Assembly (NCBI GenBank): GCA_002710905.1
Contig: PAJB01000024.1
Span: 1-5,074 of the forward strand
Origin: Chloroflexota bacterium
Lineage (GTDB): Bacteria > Chloroflexota > Dehalococcoidia > UBA2979
Reading direction: 5' to 3'
DNA: 5,074 nucleotides
Shown here: positions 1 through 5,074 of the stretch, one piece after another
How positions within the stretch are numbered: the first letter of the stretch is position 1
Layout of the letters: every line of letters begins with the position of its first letter
Made by a program: the position numbers and the translations under genes
The notes under the pieces: model-generated
What the model saw: the letters and a program-made list of their open reading frames with translations, nothing else
Database searches by the model: none
Told to the model about the DNA's origin: nothing

Positions 1-594
1 GTTGAGGTCAGGCCATTAATTAGTGGTGGCTGGCAACATGCAACCAACGAATCTTTTTATACAGACGTCAAAATACCAGTTTCAAGAAGAGTCGGTGAAG
101 AAAATCGTGGCTGGTATGTCGGTATGACCTTATTAGATTATGAGCGCTCTAACATAACTGGTGCGGTGGAGTTAAAAAAAGAGATAGAAGGATTAATTGA
201 TTTTCTCAGTACAGATGAGGGTAAGCAAAAATCCACTATTGCAGATAGAGAATCTGTCAAAGGAAAAATCGTTGATCATTATATTGAAGCAGAAGTATTA
301 AATAATTTTGCTTTACGTATTATTTCGATGCAGGCAGCAGATCAAATACCAAACTATGAAGCATCAACTTCAAAAGTTTTTGGAGCTAATTCTCAAAAAG
401 AGTTACAACAAACTGGCATGAAAACTTTCGGACTCTACTCACAAATATGGGACTCGTTGTCTAAATGGGCTCCAATGAATGCAAGGTTCACACAAAATTC
501 TGTACATAGCATTTCAAGAACAATTGCGGGTGGTACAAATGAAATACAAAAAAATATTATAGCAACTAGAGGCCTTGGTCTTCCGAGAGGATAA
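1..594 (+). CDS. Acyl-CoA dehydrogenase, C-terminal part (5' end outside the window)
   Basis: The frame is open from base 1 to a TAA at 592-594, giving 197 residues. The ATG at 124 lies inside a conserved domain and is not the gene start. The visible part is the end of the middle beta domain and the C-terminal helical domain of an FAD-dependent acyl-CoA dehydrogenase, which introduces the alpha-beta double bond of an acyl-CoA. Support comes from residue-by-residue alignment with the complete paralogue at 636-1892: same length, no gaps, 28 differences in 197 residues by hand count (about 86% identity). Both end in the family signature GG(T/S)NEIQ(K/R)NIIATRGLGLPR. The helix with D-Y-E-R (window residues 46-49) carries Glu48, the likely catalytic base by analogy with isovaleryl-CoA dehydrogenase, because the MCAD-type C-terminal Glu position is Gly here. 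It is probably co-transcribed with the next gene, 41 bp downstream. The block at residues 128-135 (GANSQKEL) is wholly different from the paralogue. Confidence 0.93.
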   Translation, partial: VEVRPLISGGWQHATNESFYTDVKIPVSRRVGEENRGWYVGMTLLDYERSNITGAVELKKEIEGLIDFLSTDEGKQKSTIADRESVKGKIVDHYIEAEVLNNFALRIISMQAADQIPNYEASTSKVFGANSQKELQQTGMKTFGLYSQIWDSLSKWAPMNARFTQNSVHSISRTIAGGTNEIQKNIIATRGLGLPRG

Positions 595-635
595 TTTGAA
601 GTAAAAATTCATCATTATATAGATTGGCGGACTCA

Positions 636-1892
636 ATGAATTGGGCAGACACTAAAGAACAAGAAGAATTTAGAATTGCTGTACAAAATTTTATAAAAGA
701 TCGTCTTCCTGATTACTATGTAAAAAAATCTAAAGACCCTGCAGGAACTGACTTGCAACCAGATGAAAATGGTATTCAATATCATGAAGATTGGCAGCAC
801 GATTTGGCTTTAGGGTCTGACGAAGCAAAAAAGGGTGCAAAAGAATGGGCAGAAGCACTAGCTGAGAATGGCTGGTCAGCACCTCATTGGCCTAAAGAAT
901 ATGGTGGTGGTGGTCTCTCATCAATGGAACAATTCATATTTAAACAAGAGCTTGCACTAAATGGTGCTCCATTAGTTGGAGGATCAGGCGTTGCAATGCT
1001 TGGCCCGACATTGATACATCATGGTACTGAAGAACAAAAAAAAGAATTCTTACCTAAAACATTAAATGGCGATATTCTCTGGGCGCAAGGTTATTCAGAG
1101 CCTGGTGCAGGTTCTGATTTAGCATCATTGCAAACTAGAGCAGTGAAAGACGGAGATAACTATGTTGTCAATGGACAAAAAATTTGGACTTCGCAAGGTC
1201 ATAAAGCAACATGGTTTTTTATGTTGGTCAGGACTGACTCAGAAGCTCCAAAACATCGAGGTATTTCATTTCTTTTAGCGGATACCAGAGAAAATGGAGT
1301 TGAGGTCAGGCCATTAATTAGTGGTGGCTGGCAACATGCAACCAACGAATCTTTTTATACAGACGTCAAAATACCTATTGCTCAACGCGTTGGAGAAGAA
1401 AATCGTGGCTGGTATGTCGGTATGACCTTATTAGATTATGAGCGCTCTAACATTGCAGGTGCAGTGGAGTTAAAAAAAGAGATAGAAGGATTAATTAATT
1501 TCCTCAATACAGATGAGGGTAAGCAAAAATCAACTATTGCAGATAGAGAATCTGTCAAAGGAAAAATCGTTGACAGATTTATTGAAGCTGAAGTTCTAAG
1601 TAATTTTTCATTACGTATTATTTCTATACAAGCAGCTGATCAAGTTCCAAACTATGAAGCATCAACTTCAAAAGTTTTCTACACAACTTTGTTGCAACAG
1701 GTACAACAAACTGGCATGAAGGCATTTGGCCTCTATTCACAAATATGGGACTCGTTGTCTAAATGGGCTCCAATGAATGCAAGGTTCACACAAAATTCAA
1801 TGCATTTTGCTGCACGAACTATTTCTGGTGGAAGCAATGAAATACAAAGAAATATCATTGCCACTAGAGGTCTTGGTCTACCTAGAGGATAA
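636..1892 (+). CDS. Acyl-CoA dehydrogenase (FadE-type), complete
   Basis: This is a 418-residue FAD-dependent acyl-CoA dehydrogenase of normal family length, expected to be a soluble cytoplasmic enzyme catalysing the first beta-oxidation step. The N-terminal helical domain covers residues 1 to about 140. The middle beta domain shows the flavin/substrate motifs W-A-Q-G-Y-S-E-P-G-A-G-S-D (149-161) and I-W-T-S-Q-G-H (183-189). The C-terminal helical domain ends with GGSNEIQRNIIATRGLGLPRG (from about residue 398). The MCAD-type catalytic Glu before G-T/S-x-x-I-Q is Gly here; Glu269 in L-D-Y-E-R is the likely base, as in isovaleryl-CoA dehydrogenase-like enzymes. I chose the ATG at 636 because M-N-W-A-D-T-K-E-Q is a typical N-terminus for the family; an in-frame TTG at 624 would add four residues. 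The ribosome binding site is weak (GGCGGA at 627-632 is too close to the ATG). Substrate is not determinable; steroid side-chain, branched or medium-chain acyl-CoAs are all possible. It is a tandem paralogue of the gene before it. Confidence 0.95.
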   Translation: MNWADTKEQEEFRIAVQNFIKDRLPDYYVKKSKDPAGTDLQPDENGIQYHEDWQHDLALGSDEAKKGAKEWAEALAENGWSAPHWPKEYGGGGLSSMEQFIFKQELALNGAPLVGGSGVAMLGPTLIHHGTEEQKKEFLPKTLNGDILWAQGYSEPGAGSDLASLQTRAVKDGDNYVVNGQKIWTSQGHKATWFFMLVRTDSEAPKHRGISFLLADTRENGVEVRPLISGGWQHATNESFYTDVKIPIAQRVGEENRGWYVGMTLLDYERSNIAGAVELKKEIEGLINFLNTDEGKQKSTIADRESVKGKIVDRFIEAEVLSNFSLRIISIQAADQVPNYEASTSKVFYTTLLQQVQQTGMKAFGLYSQIWDSLSKWAPMNARFTQNSMHFAARTISGGSNEIQRNIIATRGLGLPRG

Positions 1893-1908
1893 AAGAATAA
1901 TTATTCTT
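1893..1908. repeat. 16-bp perfect palindrome at the convergent gene ends
   Basis: AAGAATAATTATTCTT is its own reverse complement. It begins right after the acyl-CoA dehydrogenase stop codon (TAA, 1890-1892) and covers the stop codon of the leftward MaoC-like gene (1901-1903). As RNA it could fold into a 6-bp A/U-rich stem with an AAUU loop on either strand. It may help end transcription from both sides, but the stem is weak, has one G-C pair per strand and lacks a clear U-tract, so calling it a terminator is inference. Confidence 0.45.
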
Positions 1909-2830
1909 CAAACGTTGCAGTACCAATTGCAGTTAATGCACTAGATTGATTTTCTGACCAAACGCGGTAAATATTTTTTTCATTTTCTTTATGAACAAAT
2001 CCGCCTTTAGCAGTTTGAATATCGCCTGCAAAGACCGTATTAACAAACTTGATATCTAAAGTTCCTGTATTGTAATAGGAATCTCCAAATTGTTCACACA
2101 TCATTCGCGCAAGTAATCCAAACGCTAAGGCGCCTTGGGCTCTAGGTCCAGGATCACCATTATCTAATGCGGCTTGAACATCAGTATGATTATTGATTTC
2201 ACCAGGACCTTCAAGATCATTTAAATGTTCTTGAGAAGTATTATATTCAATCAGTCCAAATACTTCACTATCATCACTTAATTCTGGTGGTCGAGGCGAA
2301 CTAGATCTTTCAGGCCATTTTGCAAGCTCATCAGCATTTACTGTAGTTGCCCAGGCTTTACGATGACGATGTATTAATTTGCCTTCAACATAAGCGTCAA
2401 GGCCCCACTCAGTATACCCAATACCTCTTCTTTGATATTTATCAGTAACTTGTGCATGTAGATCGATTACAGTATCAACTGGAATCGGGCCATGAAGTTC
2501 CATCCACATTCTTGCTAACCCACCCGGTCCAGTTTCTCGTGGATTTTTTTCACCTGGCTTTTCACCAAAATATCTAATTGGTTGCAAGATATTCATGCTT
2601 GGATAATAAAAAATAGATGGAGGAGCAACATTTTCTAATTGTGAACTACTATTTGGCTTCCACGGAAATACATCCTCATAAATAGTTGTCCATCTCTTTA
2701 CATCGTCATGTGTAAAAATAACTTGATATTCTCCTAAAGAACCAGGATGAATATCATAAAATGCATTTGCATTATCGCCTTCTTTTAATTTATAAGTTCC
2801 AGGCAAAACCATAGGATTTGCATTAACCAT
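1901..2830 (-). CDS. MaoC-like double-hot-dog acyl-CoA dehydratase/hydratase family protein
   Basis: This 309-residue protein has the layout of two consecutive hot-dog folds. The N-terminal one (about 30-165) includes V-I-F-T-H-D-D-V-K-R-W and the strands around L-H-A-Q-V-T-D-K-Y and L-I-H-R-H-R-K-A-W-A-T-T. The C-terminal one (about 195-309) includes I-N-N-H-T-D (213-216 core, His215), P-G-P-R-A-Q-G-A-L-A-F-G-L-L (227-240) and L-D-I-K-F-V-N-T-V-F-A-G-D. MaoC-type enzymes hydrate 2-enoyl-CoA to 3-hydroxyacyl-CoA, the step after acyl-CoA dehydrogenase, and two such dehydrogenase genes converge on this gene from the left. The canonical hydratase-2 D-x-N-P-x-H is not intact: His215 remains, but the residue five before it is Gly, so activity is uncertain. 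No signal peptide is seen; it is likely cytoplasmic. The ATG at 2830 is supported by GGGAG seven bases upstream. A sigma-70-like promoter lies in the divergent gap. Confidence 0.85.
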   Translation of the reverse strand: MVNANPMVLPGTYKLKEGDNANAFYDIHPGSLGEYQVIFTHDDVKRWTTIYEDVFPWKPNSSSQLENVAPPSIFYYPSMNILQPIRYFGEKPGEKNPRETGPGGLARMWMELHGPIPVDTVIDLHAQVTDKYQRRGIGYTEWGLDAYVEGKLIHRHRKAWATTVNADELAKWPERSSSPRPPELSDDSEVFGLIEYNTSQEHLNDLEGPGEINNHTDVQAALDNGDPGPRAQGALAFGLLARMMCEQFGDSYYNTGTLDIKFVNTVFAGDIQTAKGGFVHKENEKNIYRVWSENQSSALTAIGTATFEE

Positions 2831-2837
2831 ACTTACT

Positions 2838-2842
2838 CTCCC
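2838..2842 (-). promoter_or_regulatory. Ribosome binding site of the MaoC-like gene
   Basis: On the minus strand GGGAG lies seven bases before the ATG at 2830. It is the best Shine-Dalgarno match I noticed before any gene start here and it decides the start over the Met at codon 7. Confidence 0.75.
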
Positions 2843-2881
2843 ATCAAAATAATTGCTACAATATTTTGCAACTAGAGTTTA

Positions 2882-2910
2882 ATTATAATCAAATGAATGA
2901 TCGTTGTGAA
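2882..2910 (-). promoter_or_regulatory. Predicted sigma-70-type promoter for the MaoC-like gene
   Basis: Reading the minus strand, TTCACA (2910-2905; 5 of 6 to TTGACA) is followed after exactly 17 bases by TATAAT (2887-2882; 6 of 6). Transcription would start near 2875, giving a leader of about 45 bases that contains the GGGAG ribosome binding site. The sequence match is good, but use of the promoter is inferred. Confidence 0.65.
2884..2889 (+). promoter_or_regulatory. Possible -10 element for the ATP-grasp gene
   Basis: TATAAT on the plus strand overlaps the leftward gene's -10 inside the 8-bp palindrome ATTATAAT (2882-2889). Transcription would start near 2896, about 20 bases before the ATG at 2916. 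No convincing -35 is found at 16-18 bases (2860-2867 is AATATTTT), so this would be a weak or activator-dependent promoter. Confidence 0.35.
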
Positions 2911-2915
2911 CAAGA

Positions 2916-4139
2916 ATGAAAAGAATACTGTTATTAATGCCTGGCAATACATACAGAGCAAAAGCGTTCATTGATGCAGCAAAAAAACTTAAAATTGATT
3001 TAATAATTGGCTCCGATCAAGAACAAACACTAACGAGTTTATTACCAAATAAATATATCACGCTGAATTTTCATAAGATTAAAATATCCAGTGAGCAAAT
3101 ATATAGTTTTAATAATAAAACAAAAATAAATAAAATTATCGCAGTAGATGATCAAGGTTTATTGCTGGCAAGCGCTGCATCAAAAAAAATAGGATTGCAG
3201 TCAAATTCCTTCTTTTCAATGAATCTGACTAGAAATAAATACTTACTTAATAAACATATTCAAAAAAATAAACAATCTCCTTATAATTTTTTACTTCATA
3301 ATAAAAATAATAAATTGAGATCTTTAAAAATAAATTATCCAGTAGTTATTAAGCCTTTAGGCTTGTCAGCAAGTAGAGGTGTTATGAGAGCAAATAATGA
3401 GCATGATCTAAAAAATAAAGTTAGTTTATTATTTAATCTCTTAGAAAATGAATTTTCACATGAATGCGTAAGTGAATATGAAGCAGACAATATCCTCATT
3501 CAAGAATATATTCCAGGTAAAGAATATGCTGTTGAAGGAATCATTGAAAAAGGGCAATTTAAATTAATTGCTATTTTTGAAAAACCAATTCCTCTCACGG
3601 GCCCCTATTTTGAAGAAACAATTTATATAAGTGATCCAAATTTTGATCAAGAAACAAAAAATAGCATCATATCAATTTCACAAAATCATATAGAATCTAT
3701 TGGGATTTCTGAAGGAGCAGTACATTTGGAATATCGAATAAATAAAAAAGGTACTCATTTAATAGATATTGCAGGTAGATCAATTGGAGGTCACTGTTCG
3801 CAAGTTTTACAATTTAATGATGATGTGCTCTTAGAAGAAATCATTCTTAATAATGCAATTGGCAAGAAAAATGCTGCATGCATTGAAAAAATTAGTGGTG
3901 TTATGATGATCCCTACTACAAAAGAAGGAAAAATAAGCAAAATTAAAGGTTTAGAATCTGCAAAGAAAATTAAATATATCACAAATATAGAAATGACTGC
4001 TTTTAAAGGACAGGAGATAAAAAAGTTACCAAAAGCTAATACATACTTAGGTTTCATTTTTGCAGTAGGTCCAAATAAACGTGTTGTTCAACGTGCACTA
4101 CAGAGATCTTATCGATGCATACAAATTAATTTATTTTGA
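2916..4139 (+). CDS. ATP-grasp domain protein, L-amino-acid-ligase-like
   Basis: This 407-residue protein has the three-part ATP-grasp layout. The pre-ATP-grasp alpha/beta domain (1 to about 115) starts M-K-R-I-L-L-L-M-P. The ATP-grasp core shows Y-P-V-V-I-K-P (141-147, Lys146 for phosphate), a small-residue loop S-A-S-R-G-V (151-156), the hinge strand I-L-I-Q-E-Y-I-P-G-K-E-Y (193-204) and metal/phosphate residues Glu272, Asp284 and Arg288 (L-I-D-I-A-G-R-S-I-G-G). The C-terminal part (about 327-405) resembles the C-terminal domain of L-amino-acid ligases. Such enzymes join a carboxylate, through an acyl-phosphate, to an amine or thiol; the substrate here is unknown. The usual E-x-N-x-R is D-x-A-x-R, and relatives with alanine there are familiar to me. 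The ATG at 2916 is the first start after an in-frame TGA at 2907; its ribosome binding site is weak. The gene is very A/T- and Lys/Asn-rich (10 G+C in 3241-3300). It ends inside the last codons of the opposing radical SAM gene. Confidence 0.88.
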   Translation: MKRILLLMPGNTYRAKAFIDAAKKLKIDLIIGSDQEQTLTSLLPNKYITLNFHKIKISSEQIYSFNNKTKINKIIAVDDQGLLLASAASKKIGLQSNSFFSMNLTRNKYLLNKHIQKNKQSPYNFLLHNKNNKLRSLKINYPVVIKPLGLSASRGVMRANNEHDLKNKVSLLFNLLENEFSHECVSEYEADNILIQEYIPGKEYAVEGIIEKGQFKLIAIFEKPIPLTGPYFEETIYISDPNFDQETKNSIISISQNHIESIGISEGAVHLEYRINKKGTHLIDIAGRSIGGHCSQVLQFNDDVLLEEIILNNAIGKKNAACIEKISGVMMIPTTKEGKISKIKGLESAKKIKYITNIEMTAFKGQEIKKLPKANTYLGFIFAVGPNKRVVQRALQRSYRCIQINLF

Positions 4140-5074
4140 AAAATCAACGGCAACTAGATGTTGTTCTGTTGGCTCAGCGCAACAATACCAATCTTCAGTT
4201 GAGCCAACTGAAGAAACTTCAAAGTTATTACAAGTTTGAATAATTTCATTTGTGTTAGTTGAAACTAAGTTACATAATTTTTGAAAAAAATCAGCCTGAG
4301 ACATTGTATCTTCTGTACTCAATTCAATTAATTGAGATACCTCAGTAAACAATTTTTCAACATCTGAATTATCATGAGACCATTCATGGTTTAGTGATGC
4401 AGTAGAATATTGCATATCAAATGCATTGAGACTTTCTCCATCAAATAATGCTGAGTATTTTGGTATTAAAAGTTTAATGCCATATTGAATTCTTGGAGTT
4501 AATCCAACTAAATCATTTTCAACAATAAAATTTATCATTTTCACATAATCTGAGTAATCCATCCACGGTGTGAATGGTATCCATGTAGGTTTAATAAATA
4601 AATTAGCATCCCGGCAAATATCAAGAACATGATGCATATCATATAAATTGTGATTTTTTTTCAAATGGGCCAATACAACATCGCTAGTTGATTCAAAAGC
4701 AGAAATTATATATAAAAAATTTAAATCATCGAGTGTTTTAATTAGATCTTTATATTCTAATATATGCTCAACTTTAATGGTTGCGTCAAAAGTCAATTGA
4801 GGATATTTATCTTTTATTATTGATGCGATTTTTAATGAGTGTTTTGGTGCATTGAAAAAATCTGGATCACCAAATGTTATATGTTGGGCACCTTCATTCA
4901 CCAAATTATCAACATCAGTTAAGATAGATTTTGCATCGATCACACGAAATTTTCCTTTGTATACTGCGGTCACAGGACAATGAGAACATATATGTGCACA
5001 CCCTCTGCTTGTTTCAATATATCCATTGATTTTTTCATTGTTATGATATTGGATTTTTGCATATTCACTTAATA
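4131..5074 (-). CDS. CCAEP-tail radical SAM protein (5' end outside the window)
   Basis: The minus-strand frame is open from the right edge (first whole codon 5070-5072) to a TAA at 4131-4133, giving 313 visible residues. The GTG at 4973 is not the start, because the radical SAM cluster is upstream of it: residues 25-32 read C-A-H-I-C-S-H-C, the CxxxCxxC that binds the 4Fe-4S cluster and S-adenosylmethionine. Downstream, I-T-F-G-D-P-D-F (65-72), T-I-K-V-E-H and T-W-I-P-F-T-P-W match the family core as I know it. The C-terminus carries W-Y-C-C-A-E-P-T-E-Q (C-C at 297-298), the hallmark of the CUAEP/CCAEP-tail radical SAM (seleno)proteins, in the cysteine form (TGT TGC). Members catalyse an unknown S-adenosylmethionine-dependent radical reaction. 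The missing N-terminus may hold a further domain, possibly B12-binding-like; this cannot be seen. It converges with the ATP-grasp gene, overlapping it by 9 bp. Confidence 0.92.
   Translation of the reverse strand, partial: LSEYAKIQYHNNEKINGYIETSRGCAHICSHCPVTAVYKGKFRVIDAKSILTDVDNLVNEGAQHITFGDPDFFNAPKHSLKIASIIKDKYPQLTFDATIKVEHILEYKDLIKTLDDLNFLYIISAFESTSDVVLAHLKKNHNLYDMHHVLDICRDANLFIKPTWIPFTPWMDYSDYVKMINFIVENDLVGLTPRIQYGIKLLIPKYSALFDGESLNAFDMQYSTASLNHEWSHDNSDVEKLFTEVSQLIELSTEDTMSQADFFQKLCNLVSTNTNEIIQTCNNFEVSSVGSTEDWYCCAEPTEQHLVAVDFSK
4168..4208. repeat. Inverted repeat around the W-Y-C-C codons
   Basis: GTTGGCTCA (4168-4176) and TGAGCCAAC (4200-4208) are perfect reverse complements. With one G-U wobble and one more pair the stem reaches 11 pairs (4168-4178 with 4198-4208) around a 19-base loop. 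The loop holds the W-Y-C-C codons of the radical SAM gene. It lies about 30 bases past the stop of the ATP-grasp gene. No U-tract follows on the plus strand. Confidence 0.5.
4192..4214. repeat. Compact hairpin overlapping the larger inverted repeat
   Basis: TCTTCAGTT (4192-4200) and AACTGAAGA (4206-4214) form a perfect 9-bp stem around the 5-base loop GAGCC. It shares bases with the right arm of the larger repeat at 4168-4208, so the two folds exclude each other. It is inside the radical SAM coding region, just upstream of its C-C-A-E-P codons and about 50 bases past the ATP-grasp stop. A regulatory or transcription-ending role is possible but unproven. Confidence 0.5.

Larger units (their letters stand above)
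1..1892 (+). repeat. Tandem gene duplication: 1-594 repeated at 1299-1892 (offset 1298)
   Basis: Bases 1-594 align to 1299-1892 with no insertion or deletion. I counted 79 mismatches by hand (about 87% identity). Six tracts have no mismatch: 1-77, 97-155, 166-198, 235-275, 349-380 and 439-500, together 304 bp. The mismatches pile up between them, for example 16 in 501-540 and 15 in 381-403. The repeat extends left beyond the window, so its true start is unknown. Gene duplication followed by short-tract gene conversion would explain this, as would strong local constraint. A collapsed or chimeric assembly is less likely because copy-specific sequence flanks each block. Confidence 0.9.

Noticed and set aside
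596..635. Possible internal promoter (TTGAAG 596-601, TATAGA 618-623, 16-base gap) before the second dehydrogenase.
   Set aside because: Both boxes are only 4 of 6 matches in A+T-rich DNA, and the transcript start would fall about 6 bases before the ATG. Co-transcription with the first copy is simpler.
624..635. TTG at 624 as start of the second dehydrogenase.
   Set aside because: The ATG at 636 gives the typical family N-terminus, and no ribosome binding site supports the TTG.
2853..2871. TTGC/GCAA inverted repeat as an operator in the divergent gap.
   Set aside because: The arms are only four bases with an 11-base spacer, which is expected by chance in such sequence.
3791..4057. An 88-codon open frame on the minus strand, hydrophobic in translation.
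   Set aside because: It lies wholly inside the well-supported ATP-grasp gene, opposite its conserved C-terminal part. It shows no ribosome binding site and no family motif, so it is a shadow frame.
1..5074. tRNA, rRNA, CRISPR arrays, insertion sequences or attachment sites.
   Set aside because: Genes fill nearly all of the window, no gap exceeds 85 bases, and I saw no cloverleaf, spaced repeats or transposase motifs.

Overview
The window comes from an A+T-rich bacterial genome. Gene packing is tight: about 40 bp between the two acyl-CoA dehydrogenase genes, 8 bp between convergent stops, and one 9-bp overlap. A+T richness combined with acyl-CoA dehydrogenase and MaoC genes fits a marine proteobacterium of the SAR86 or similar oligotroph type. 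That placement is inference, and nothing in the window fixes the taxon.

Left half (1-2830): fatty-acid or side-chain beta-oxidation genes. The window opens inside an acyl-CoA dehydrogenase gene (1-594, C-terminal 197 codons). A complete paralogue follows in the same direction (636-1892). The visible end of the first copy aligns without gaps to the end of the second: 79 differences in 594 bp by hand count. The differences are strongly clustered between long identical tracts. A double-hot-dog MaoC-like protein gene (1901-2830, minus strand) converges on this pair. Dehydrogenation followed by hydration are consecutive beta-oxidation steps, so these genes plausibly serve one acyl-CoA degradation route, although the hydratase motif is degenerate.

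Centre (2831-2915): a short divergent intergenic region. It holds a good sigma-70-type promoter and ribosome binding site for the MaoC gene. The same A+T palindrome supplies a -10-like hexamer for the rightward gene.

Right half (2916-5074): a different kind of module. A 407-residue ATP-grasp ligase-like protein (plus strand) runs tail-to-tail, with a 9-bp overlap, into a radical SAM protein gene (minus strand, cut by the right edge). The radical SAM protein has a CxxxCxxC cluster (C-A-H-I-C-S-H-C, encoded at 4977-5000) and ends in the W-Y-C-C-A-E-P tail of the poorly characterised CUAEP/CCAEP-tail radical SAM family, here in the cysteine form. An ATP-grasp enzyme beside a tail-tagged radical SAM enzyme suggests an uncharacterised biosynthetic or modification pathway. 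This is the most interesting part of the window.
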